This document shows positions 51,866 to 62,464 of a stretch of DNA of 64,000 nucleotides, piece after piece. The DNA lies in NCBI GenBank assembly GCA_034766995.1, contig CM068313.1, forward strand, positions 18,160,012 through 18,224,011. Reading direction: 5' to 3'. The position numbers and the translations under genes are program-made. Origin of the DNA: Acanthacorydalis orientalis. Taxonomy: Eukaryota > Arthropoda > Insecta > Megaloptera > Corydalidae. Each line of letters starts with the position of its first letter. Within the stretch, counting starts at the first letter, position 1. Under the pieces are notes generated by a model. That model saw nothing but the letters and a program-made list of their open reading frames with translations, had not been told where the DNA came from and made no database searches.

Positions 51866-53995
51866 AATCACATAATGTAAAAAAAACATTATATGAAGTA
51901 TAATAAAAATAAATTTCTGTTTACTTAAGTGAATGTCCATTAAAATATTATTTGATTTGTATAAGAGAATCAATACGTTACTTATATTTATTGTATCAGA
52001 GACTGGCAATCAGTTCGTGGTCAGTTAATTTTAATTTTTAAATCGGGTAAAGATCAAAAAAAAAATATATAAAGAACACTTTTTATGAAATTATAAAAAT
52101 TAAAAATTAATTCGGTTTTCAAAAAAATAAATTTGCTAATAATTAAAAAATTGATTGGTGCTTATAGTCAGCACACTTTTCTATAAATTAAATATTTTTT
52201 ATACATGCATGAATACATAAAAAAATTGTCCCAAAAAAATTGTTTTAAAATTGCATATTTAATAACTAATATTTAAAACAATTAATAAAGATGAAAAAAT
52301 TATGAACGTGAAATGAGAATAAATTTGAATCGAATTATCATTAAAATGTCATTGTACAGATACTATCAACTAAGATGTTTATCTATCGAATAAATTCCTG
52401 GACTGTCTGGAAAAATGTATCAAAAATATCACGTTCGCCGAAAAATTCGAAGATTAAATCCTATACGAAACGATAGAGAGAACGAAGTTTGTTGTTTGAA
52501 CAAACATACTGTTTGTTTTTGTTCTCGGCCAACATAATTGTTCACTCGACGAATAGGGAGATGTCACAATTTCACAGTATATTATTACGTGTGCTATTGA
52601 AAAGCGATTTCCATGGCGGAATATTAAAAGCACGTTAAGATAATAGAAACTGTGATATCAGTTTAAAATTTATGTTTATTTCTTGTAACATGTGTCAATG
52701 GGGACGTAACGATACCGTGAAACGAAAAAAAAACATACAAACGTAATTGAATTCTGTAATGAGTTCGCTTAAATGTTTTTACAAAAATTTATTAGTTTAA
52801 AAATACGAGATACTCGATGTAACTTTCGTTAAAAATACATTCATTGACAAAATTTCAGAACTCTTGTAATAACTTATTTTATCAAATATATACAACAACA
52901 ATAATTATATAATAAAAAATATAATCAATATATTTTTTGAGCGAGGTAGATACATTTAGAATATTGATTCATTGTGTAAATATTTCATAACAAGAGTATT
53001 GCAGTATTCATCTTTATTCTGATATATTTCAAAAAAAATATATATCAATTTTCTTTTCACATTCTATCAATTCAATAAATATTAATAAAAAATGTAATTT
53101 GAAGTATATTTCGAAAATTAATGTTACAATTTCATATATTTATGATTTATATTTTTCAACTTCATTTTTTCGTTTTCTATTTTTATTTATGAAATATATG
53201 AGAATATTTCGTTCAGTGTAGTCAATACAGATGCTTCATTCTTTCACTAATAATTGATACAACAATGTTTCGTCGTATTATGTTGCACAATAAATTTGTT
53301 TCCATTTTATGTTCACTGTATTTAATGGCTGTATCTTTTCGATCGGTCGTTGGATTCGAAATCGTACTTTTATAGACCCTAAAGAACATCTTATAGGTCA
53401 AACCAAATCCAAAATCTTGACTACAATATACGTCTATTTTCATAGCCCTTTTTATAGCCTATTCTTTCCAAGTATACAATTTATTTTCTCGGATTAATGT
53501 CTCTGGTAGTTAAAAGTTTATAAAACTTATAATTATAAAATGTTTTTGTAAATATTTTTACTTGAAATTATTTAAATACTTTTTATCAATCGCATAATAC
53601 ATCAATGATATCCATTTATGAACGTATACTTTTAGATTTTTTATTAGATATTAGATGCGAATGAAATATGAAATCGAATTTGCAATCTTAAAATTATAAA
53701 TATTGTTTAAGACAGAAATTAAATAGTTTTTGTATTCTAAAATTCAAAAGTAAGCAATAAATTGATACATAAAATATTATATACTATTTTTTCACATTAT
53801 AATCCTTCAAGCAATGATTTGGGAATTTCTTCAAAATATTGTATTCACTGAACATTTAGAGTAAAAAAAAAATGTTACACATTTTAAATTGTATTTTGTT
53901 GTTAATTTTTATAAACTTTTCTAATAAAAATTTTACGACTTATATTTTATGAAAATTACTTGTGCGTTTAATTTGTTAATTTCTGTTATTTGTTA

Positions 53996-54068
53996 GGGGA
54001 GAGCGAGAGGGGAACAAAGACAGACCAAGGGTAGGCGAGCGCAGCGAGTAGGGGGCAGAGGCGCCAGG
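53996..54068 (+). repeat. Helitron-like 3' terminus, copy A
   Basis: A GC-rich patch contains GCGCAGCGAGTAGGGGGCAG followed by a decayed hairpin partner GGCGCC and AGGTATATA. It aligns with the patch at 58546-58605 over about 55 bases (shared CGCAGCGA and AGGGGGC). Insect Helitrons often end in a GC hairpin just before CTAG at a T. Here the CTAG is mutated to CAGG. No 5' end or helicase sequence is seen. Confidence 0.4.
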
Positions 54069-54720
54069 TATATATAATAAATATAAGTGACTATGTATTT
54101 TATGAATTATGAAACATTAAACAACCTATTTCCATTCCCAAAAAAAATAAATAAAATACCATTATGTTTCATCAAATTTGTAAAAAAATCAACAAGGATG
54201 TTTTAAATGTAGTACTTGTACACAACAACTCAATCACACGATGTAAATATTAAGTAACAAGTGTAGATAAAAACATAAGGGGTTCTGCTCATAAATAAGA
54301 CTTATTCACGAGAGGTTTTGAAAATTTAAATATATTTTCAACGAACGAGCGGGATAAATCTTACAAAGTTTTAATCCCGTTGTCAGCAGTATTTACGATA
54401 ATAGGATGTGATGGGAGTTAAACCGACCGAAAGTACATAGATATATAGAAAAATTACGTTTTAAGTCTGATGTATTATACATTTTTAATGGGTTTTCCTG
54501 AAAATAAATTAAGTGGATATACTATTTACCTTCAATATAGAACACATCTCAAAATGATGCAAAAATATAGAAGTTAATAAGAAGTTCTTTCATATTTATA
54601 GGCTCAATTTAGAAAATTATAGAGTTTCATATTAAATAATATACTGAACGTGCGTTATACTGAAAATGTATTTGGTGTACCTTAAAATTTTATTCAGAAT
54701 ATTACATTCAGAACATATAG

Positions 54721-54736
54721 ATATACATACATGTAC

Positions 54737-54791
<55 letters not shown>

Positions 54792-54833
54792 AATGTATAT
54801 TTGTGTGTGTGTACAGTATGAAATCATAATATG
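54721..54833. repeat. Compound (TACA)/(TA)n/(TG)n tract
   Basis: ATACATACATGTACGTG, about 50 bases of TA, then GTAAATGTATATT and a short TG run. Confidence 0.92.
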
Positions 54834-55091
54834 TAGATAAAGACAAGTACTGTTCAAAATTTATAATAATAATACGTACAATTTGGGCACAAAAGTAAAC
54901 AGTTTCATGTTTTTGCTAGTTAATAATAAACAAGGAATAGTAACTAAGTCGAATTTCAAACAACGTAGTTGAATTAAACATATAAAAGTGTTTATATTAT
55001 TATTTTGTTTATATTACATTTGTTAAAAAAATTAATAAGAAAACCATTTGTTTAAACATATATCACGAACATTTTTTACAATATACTGTTA

Positions 55092-55613
55092 GGTTGGTAG
55101 AAAAATAATTGCGATATACCTTCAAACCTTCAAATTCGTATACATTTTCTAATTTAAGTGGCTTTAAGTGGTCCAAAACTGTTGAATGACTAACGTCTAT
55201 TTTTTGTGCAAGCTCTCGAATTGTTGTGCGTGGTTAAAAATTAACTAACACGTTTAGTTGATTAGTCCTTCTTCATCTTCAAGGTTCTTGTGTCCAGCAC
55301 GAAATTTTTAGAATCACTGTTGTACCGAATGTTCTTTAACAATACCCACACCAAACGCATCGTTTAGTTTACGAGCAATTTCTGCTGCTTTACTACTCGT
55401 TTTCAACTCATACAAAAATTGGTCTTATATGCTTCTTTTTGAATAATAATAATAAAAATTAATAATAAAGCCAGAGTTGATGTTATCAAAGTACAGAACG
55501 AAAAATGCACTTTAAAATGATATTAACATGAACACGATGAAATGGCTCTTTAATTGAAAAAAATAAGGTTGAAATTCAGTAAACAAAAACCGAAATTTTT
55601 TTTAGTACCGACC
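55092..55613 (-). mobile_element. Internally deleted mariner, copy 3
   Basis: A 522-bp element on the minus strand is flanked by TA (55090-55091 and 55614-55615), with ends GGTTGGTAGAAAAATAATTG and, inverted, TAGTACCGACC. It carries the same 5' leader and a broken transposase N-terminus, ending ...SFNSFGPLKATXIRK-like sequence in which VLDHLK is followed by the 3' repeat. Like copies 1 and 2 it has no catalytic domain. Several frame changes show that it no longer codes for protein. Confidence 0.83.
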
Positions 55614-55665
55614 TAATACATCGAAGAATTAGTTACTATAATAATCAATTAATAATTAAACATAT

Positions 55666-55713
<48 letters not shown>

Positions 55714-56962
55714 CAGGGACGTTTTTAAGTGTCTTATATAGTTTTTTTCTTTTTCGTCCTACCATTGTTTTTTGCGTTTTGTATTTAAAAATGTACAAAT
55801 TTCAATATGAGATTATTAAACACTTTTTTGAATTTCACGTATAATATTTTTCTTTGAAAATATATTTAACTATCACATATGAATTCTTTTTCCACAATAA
55901 AAACTTCAAATGTTTTTTTGATCACGATATCCAATAAATCATTGTTGACTGTTTTTGGTGGTTTGTGATGTATATATTGAGTGCTAAGACAAAGATATAT
56001 CTATTTTTTCTGTATCTACTGAAACTTGTCATTTTAAAAATGATAGTATTGCCATCGAAATGGACGTAAGTAATGAAAAAAAGATCCATAATGGTTTATT
56101 CAACATTCTTAACCAGACTTTTTTTGTAGTTTGTGAATTAAAAAACGAATTTATTTGTGAAAGTGAATTTAGTTACATAGTTCAAATTGTTCGAGAGTAT
56201 ACTTTAGAATGCGAAAAAATGTGATTATACATAAATACAACAACAATTTTGAACGAATTTATTATTAAATAAAATGTGAGAATTATTAATTGAAAATATA
56301 TAACTTAGGGAACTACTAATCTCAAATAAGAGCTTAACTAATTTAACAGAATCTGTATATACACAATCTATATAAATCAATACTGGAAAATAGTTTAAAG
56401 AGCGCAAAAGATATATAAATAAATACTCGAAGTTAGAATTTCAATATGAAAAAAACTACTTAAGAAGATTGATATGATTGGAATGATTACATTCTAAAAA
56501 AAACTCATAAAAAATCTTGCGAGAGAAAACATGTACACCTGTGTAATCTAATTTGGAAAAAAGGAAGAAATGTGTTATTTCATTTCTATAGCATGTACGA
56601 GTATTGAATTGAATGAAAAGTACTTGACTTATTGACTGAGTCGTAGACTGGCAGATAAATCTAGAAAAATTATAGCAATAGTAGGAATAAGATATCATAA
56701 AATAGGAACGGAAGATTCTATTTTTTTTTCCTAGAACACGAACTAATGAAAACGGAATATTACAAATAATGAGTACTGCTGGAAATTCACAGATACAGAA
56801 ATATACGAAACACAATTAAAACAATATAAAATGTTATAAACAATTTCATTTAATAAACTGAATAAGCTAACAATTGTACTGCCAAAACAAGGTAACATAT
56901 TGAACCATGAAAGAAAATTTATATACTTTCAAAATTACACTTATAAAAATTTCTTTCAATAT

Positions 56963-57004
<42 letters not shown>

Positions 57005-57799
57005 TTCAATGAGATCTTGTTTGAAGATAAATTTCACTACAAAGCTTATTAGTCATTAATTTTAAAGATAACCAAAACGAACCCTAAAAGGTTGTTGTTA
57101 TTTGGGGTTTTGGAGCGCTTCGACCTAAATGATATTATTTTAATGTGAAACATGAACAACAATATTCATACATATAAATAAAAGTGACAAATTGTAGCTA
57201 TTTGCTTGCCTTGTCTTATATAGTAGCAAAAAATGTAACAATTTTATTGAAACATGCTGGTAAAAATATCAACAATCTCTTCAGACAGTGTGAGATCATT
57301 GGACTGAAAACAACAAAGTCGGTTATGTAAAGTTGGTCACGTGAAAGTTATTAAACTTATTTGTATTTTAATGTTACGGAAAAATTTAAATGACTGATTA
57401 TGATTTTTCGTGCATAAAAATACTGTAAATTAAGCAAGCTTAAATTTAATGTAAATACTTTGTATGAATTTTTTTAATGTGGGTGGATAAATATGTAAAT
57501 AAGCGTGTGCTGAAATAAATAAACGTATTTGGATAAATATTTATTCAAATATGTGAATTATTTCATTAATGTATAATATTTAAGAATAATATTTATTATA
57601 ATAAATTTATACCGGGGTGACAAATGTGGTTTTCAATCAAATATTTATATTCTACATTAGCAGATTATTAAAAAGACATCTATAGAATTTTTTACATAAT
57701 TAATAATTTAATTTAATAATTAGTTATGAATTAATAATAATTAATAGAAAAAGATATTGTTTAGTTTAAATAATATACTATCTTAAATAAAATGTACTA

Positions 57800-57842
<43 letters not shown>

Positions 57843-57945
57843 TGAATGTTAATATTAAGAAATTATATAATCCCTTTAATAATAATATAACTTATTATTG
57901 AAAGAAAAATATTACGAATATTATAAAGAAGATTGTTAAACTCAC

Positions 57946-57977
57946 CTTGGCACTGGTAGCCCTGCTTTCCAAAACCC
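57946..57977 (-). CDS. Pkc53E: Conventional protein kinase C, 32-bp microexon (middle of C1A)
   Basis: Conventional PKCs are Ser/Thr kinases recruited to membranes by diacylglycerol (C1A, C1B) and calcium (C2). This microexon supplies part of the first zinc finger, C1A. On the minus strand a TTTCAG acceptor precedes 32 bases that finish a Trp codon (one base) and then read GFGKQGYQCQ, leaving one base for the next codon; a GTGAG donor follows. The peptide matches the cPKC C1A stretch (I)W-GFGKQG-Y/F-QCQ, and as I recall human PRKCA also has a 32-bp exon here. The two Gln and the Gly residues belong to the ligand-binding loop and the Cys is a zinc ligand. Its end phase joins perfectly to the 83-bp exon about 10.1 kb downstream. 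The preceding exon should end in the first two bases of the Trp codon; I could not find it in 57978-64000. The symbol assumes the Drosophila Pkc53E orthologue; the paralogue inaC cannot be excluded. Confidence 0.9.
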
Positions 57978-58403
57978 CTGAAAGAAACAAAAACAGAATG
58001 TTAATTAATTTTGTATTACATTTATCTTCAGATGAAATTCTTTGTTTTAATAATATATAAATGTACAGAAAATACCGTTCAACGATGATTTGAAATTATT
58101 AAAATTGTTTTGAACGTAAGACGTTTCAATGTAGTTTTAATTCCAGTAATTCAAAAATAAACGAAATGTCTTCAGTATTTTGATTTTATGAAATATCAAA
58201 ATATATAGATAAAATAAAGCCATAACGGAATACACAGATTTCATTAATATTTAAACCGTTTAAAATAATATACTTTTGTCTTATTATATGAAAAATCGGA
58301 TTCTGGAAATATTTAAATATAAATGATTTTAAACTGTAATGAAATTCCTTGTAAATATTTTGAAATATTCTAGAAAATTGCTTCGTAAATACTAATGAGA
58401 TTT

Positions 58404-58459
<56 letters not shown>

Positions 58460-58545
58460 TATTCACAAATTAATACACGTCAACTTATTTTTTTGATATG
58501 TTTATTGTTTCATTCGGTTTCATGTGCATGCTTATAATTGACAAG

Positions 58546-58605
58546 TAAGCGAGAGCAGAGACTGAAGGTTGGTGTACGCAGCGAACAGGGGGCGAAGCAC
58601 CCTAG
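58546..58605 (+). repeat. Helitron-like 3' terminus, copy B
   Basis: This patch is related to 53996-54068 and better preserved. GGTTGGTGTACGCAGCGAAC is followed by AGGGGGCGAAGCACCCT, an imperfect hairpin, and then AG|TATATA, giving a CTAG|T end. That layout fits a Helitron 3' end, but the family is an inference from the terminus only. Confidence 0.42.
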
Positions 58606-59252
58606 TATATACATATACAATTATGTGTTCCACTAAAGAATGTAAGTAAGAAAATAATAATTAAATCAATCTTCTAAAAGGAATAGTTCACTTTGTAATA
58701 CTAATTGATAAATATTGAGGATAATTGAAATATAGATATAATAGTAATTATTGTCAAGGCAATATATATATATATATATTGAATCTGTATAAGTTACATT
58801 TCCTTATTTCTCTTCTGGAACGAGTGATTTCCCTAAGTCATCATTTAAATAAAATAAATATTCCAATATAAATAAATCTTCCTTTACGGATTTTTCATCA
58901 ACGAAAAAACAGTGCATCTACACTAAATTCGAAAACCACACTTTGAGATATACTGACTAATGGTTGTTTTTACAAGTACTCGTTTATAAATGCTATTATT
59001 GAATATTAAACGATGTTTTCAATTAATTATCAGCATTTGAGGAATATAACTGTGAAATAATAAATTTTAATTAAATGGACAGTAGAAAAAAGAATAAAGG
59101 AAACGCTTAATTTCGAAATTAATTTAACGTCGAATAGCAAATTTAATAAAAAAAAGTGAATTAATTATATTAGCACAGGAGTATAGGAACAGTAAAGGAA
59201 TATTTTGTCGCTTGAATGCATAAATTAAAAAGGTTTAATAATTTTAACTTGT

Positions 59253-59255
<3 letters not shown>

Positions 59256-59322
<67 letters not shown>

Positions 59323-59341
59323 ATGTGTGTGTGTGTGTGTT
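59256..59341. repeat. (TA)n(TG)n compound microsatellite
   Basis: About 65 bases of TA are followed by TTTGTA and about nine TG units. It abuts the GC-rich block at 59360-59570. Confidence 0.95.
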
Positions 59342-59359
59342 TCAGTTTATATGTGGGTG

Positions 59360-59570
59360 TATGTATATACGAACGGGGAGATGAATCAAACCTAATGTTA
59401 CATTAGGCCGGGAATTCCGCAACCGCCTTAAGGTGTTTCCGGGCACCCGCAAGTTGAATGTCTGTGAGGTTCCGGTGCGTCGGCCTTTCCCTTGTCTTCG
59501 TTTCACCAATCCCTTGCTAATTGATACGAAGAACTTATGACGTCGTATCGATTTGGAAATCAATGCACTG
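59360..59570. other. Unexplained GC-rich block
   Basis: This is about 210 bp of roughly balanced base composition in a background near one-fifth G+C, starting right after a (TA)n(TG)n tract. The minus strand has an Arg/Lys-rich open frame (59342-59563; for example KGLVKRRQGKGRRTGTSQTF), but no known domain was recognised and no cPKC N-terminal sequence is present. It contains the perfect hairpin CCTAATG-TTA-CATTAGG (59391-59407). It may be an old transposon piece, an alternative exon or a conserved element. Confidence 0.35.
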
Positions 59571-61601
59571 GTAAAATTATCATTATTGTCGATTATCCTA
59601 CATATTCTTCATTGCCTCGGAACACTTTTGTACGTCTTTATTGTTTTGATGGATATGACCCTTTTTGTTGCTCACAGAGTACATTTATTTACTAATACTT
59701 AACACATCAAGATTATCGATTTCGATTATTTCATTTTCAGTCAGTTGTAATCGTTTCAAAAGCATTAATTTTCTACAGTACATGTTTATAAAATTATTTG
59801 TATAAAAACATTGAAACTTCAAGTATTGTAATATTTAGATCTACTGTGTTATGCATTAAAATAACTACATAATGTTTCTATTGTCAAGTAATTGAATTAG
59901 TTAATTGAATATTTTTCTATTTATTCAACGTTAATAATATATAAATGTATATTTATAATTACATACATACAGTAATAACTTTGAAAATTAAATATTGAAT
60001 AATAATTTATAAATTTACTTTTGAGGAAAAAATAAATAATAATTTATTAGCAAATATTTTTACACAAACTATCCGAAGGAATAAAGTGACATAAATGACA
60101 GAAAGGTATAAAAGAATAATAATTTAATCATAGTACATATACTGTTTAATTTAAAACATAACCTTAAATGGTCTGTAGAATAAGAATTTTGAAAGAAAAT
60201 AACAAAACAATAAAAAATAATAAATAATATGATTTCACTATTAATAAATACCTCTGTAATTATAAAAAAAACTGTAGTAACAAATTTTTTTCAATGATTA
60301 TACTATTCAAAATCTATTACACATGCCAGAAATATGTGTTCCTAGATTAACACAACTGCACATCAAGTGGAGCGTATTTAGTTACTGTTAGTAATAATTA
60401 ATTTATTATATTATATATTCTGGTACATACACACACACACACATATATATATATAAATAAATTTAAATCCATAAAATATATAAAGAACCAAAATATAAAT
60501 AATGATTTCTAACATTCAATGCAAAAATCTTACGTTGGTGTACAAAGTTAAAAAAGTTTCAATTTATTTTAACATGATTTTCAAATCTCCTCGATAAAAA
60601 TAACAGAATGTTAATGTTCGAAGAATATATTTTCTGTCTATTTCGAACTTTCCGAGTTTCTTGAAAGCATGTAATCTAGAACAGTGTAAGTAATACAAGC
60701 GAATATATTTTCTTATTCATGTATTGCAGAGAGTTCGAATGCAAAATAACCGATAAGGAAGTAATGTATTCTAAACGATATGACCTAAATATAGTAAAAG
60801 AAGGTAAAAAATGAATACATGGTTTCAGAATTACTAGTAATATCAGGAATATTATTTTATATGTGCTATTAAAATTAATTTCTACGTAAAAGAAAAAACT
60901 AAATTGTGCTTTTTTCCCTAAAAACATGAAATAATTGTAATTATTTTTTTTTTAAATATTTTGAGTCGACATTTTGATATTTTCATAATTTCATAAGTTT
61001 TCAATAACAGTTAAATAAAATTAATATCTTACATTTTTAAAATAAGATAATTTTTTTATAATAATAATTTCTTATATGAAAAATTATAATATATAAATTC
61101 AAAAAATCAATTTACGGTTTAATTAGACAAGAAATTGTCTTTTATCTATTTAGTAACTTATTAAAATAAGTAAATTTTCCTTCCAGAAAATTAAAATTGA
61201 TTAAAAAACATACATTTAAGAAAAACAAGTAGATTTTAGAAAATTACGATTTGATTGATTAGATGAAAATGAAAAATATCGATGTAAAAAAATTAAGCTG
61301 CCAGACAAATTGAAAAATAGATTTGCATAAACAAATTGAAATTAAATTAATACGAAAAAAAGACAATCAAATAATGAAAACGAATCACTAGAATGAACAA
61401 TAGTGTGAAAGAATTCTGATTAATACATTCGAATTATTTTTGATGGCTGAATAAACAACCAAAAAAGAAAAAGTTTTTGTCATTCACATGAGGATTCTGA
61501 TCCACAGTAGAGACCAAATTGTCTTCTATAACCATATTGATATAAAAATAGAAGATAAAAATGAACGACAAATGTCATTACAACTTGTCATTCAAATGTG
61601 A

Positions 61602-61636
<35 letters not shown>

Positions 61637-62029
61637 ATATGTGTGTATGTATATAACGGTAAAGCATAAATTGTTGTAGAAATAAAAAAGGGCTAAATTA
61701 GTTAGTTACGAAAATGTATTAACGTTCTGTTAAATTTATATATGTAGTTTTTTCTTCATTAACGTTATATGTACAAGAACGACACAATTTCATAATATAC
61801 CAGTCATGGGTCTAGTACGTTACACATTATATTGACGTGTATTTTGTTCCCCTGTGAAAAATAAGAGCAACAAGCCGTTGTTAATTTTTTGTTGACAGAA
61901 AGTGTAAATATTGGCAAATATTCAGTGAAGAATGTCGGCGGTTCAGTGTGGGAGCAGCTGTAAAATGTGTAAAGCTTTGAACGGTTTCTAAAATATATAT
62001 GATTAAAATTAACTCATATTTGAAAATGT

Positions 62030-62113
62030 ACACACACACATACATAAATATATATATATATATATACATTTATATATATATATATATATATATATACATT
62101 TATATATATACAT
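62030..62113. repeat. (CA)n and (TA)n with a repeated CATTTA unit
   Basis: A CACACACA lead-in is followed by TA runs interrupted twice by the same ACATTTATATATA unit (near 62067 and 62097), consistent with segmental duplication inside the tract. Confidence 0.9.
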
Positions 62114-62277
62114 ACATACATATTTTAGCTGGTATAAACATTCTGATAATATATATATATATATATATATAAATTGTAAAAAATATAAAAATTTTTAGGT
62201 GTTTATTATCTTTTTCTATCGAAAAATTTAACACATGAGAATATGAGTTCAAAATAATGTGTTCTCATGAAACTGCC

Positions 62278-62332
<55 letters not shown>

Positions 62333-62436
62333 TCTATTTTAATGGACGATACTATGGATATTTAGTTTGAATCTTAGATGTTATGTTTGAGTTCGTTTTT
62401 TACAGCTGATTTCAATTTCAGCATCTTTAAGTAAAT

Positions 62437-62464
62437 GTTTTGAACTCAAGTAGGAGTTCAAAAC
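62437..62464. repeat. Perfect 11-bp inverted repeat
   Basis: GTTTTGAACTC (62437-62447) and GAGTTCAAAAC (62454-62464) are perfect inverted copies around a 6-base spacer. The surrounding 62400-62560 is richer in G+C than its neighbours. No terminator-like T run or element boundary is evident, so function is unknown. Confidence 0.5.

Larger units (their letters stand above)
47836..57945 (-). other. Intron between the 32-bp and 83-bp exons
   Basis: The intron is about 10.1 kb. It contains three internally deleted mariners (48757-49331, 51320-51865, 55092-55613), a Helitron-like end (53996-54068), and (TA)n tracts at about 48696-48718, 51001-51042, 54721-54833, 55664-55712, 56961-57001 and 57804-57838. 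Single-copy-looking stretches of higher complexity lie at 49980-50230 and 52400-52700. I found no exon in it. An open frame at 56456-56815 (minus) has no recognisable domain. Confidence 0.7.
10773..57977 (-). other. Pkc53E: Partial conventional PKC locus (regulatory-domain exons)
   Basis: The five exons together give a continuous C1A-C1B-C2 reading frame, with either exon 4a or exon 4b in C1B. Phases match at every junction: 32-bp exon to 83-bp exon by one shared base, 83-bp to 112-bp at a codon boundary, 112-bp to 129-bp by one shared base. Introns in transcript order are about 10.1, 19.7, 9.6 (between 4a and 4b) and 7.3 kb. No promoter, 5' UTR or polyadenylation region lies in the window. 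The C1A-C1B-C2 order and the [10 protein letters not shown] signature separate this from novel PKCs (C2 first) and atypical PKCs (single C1). Confidence 0.9.

Noticed and set aside
53222..53497. Short frames on both strands, one with a signal-peptide-like start (MFRRIMLHNKFVSILC)
   Set aside because: The frame closes after about 36 codons and no downstream exon or family match is visible.
54350..54400. GCGGGAT...ATCCCGT hairpin
   Set aside because: Only a short stem with a long loop; no context suggests a function.
56456..56815. Minus-strand open frame of 119 codons
   Set aside because: It has no recognisable domain, is rich in Phe, Ser and Tyr as expected for AT-rich DNA, and has no splice context.
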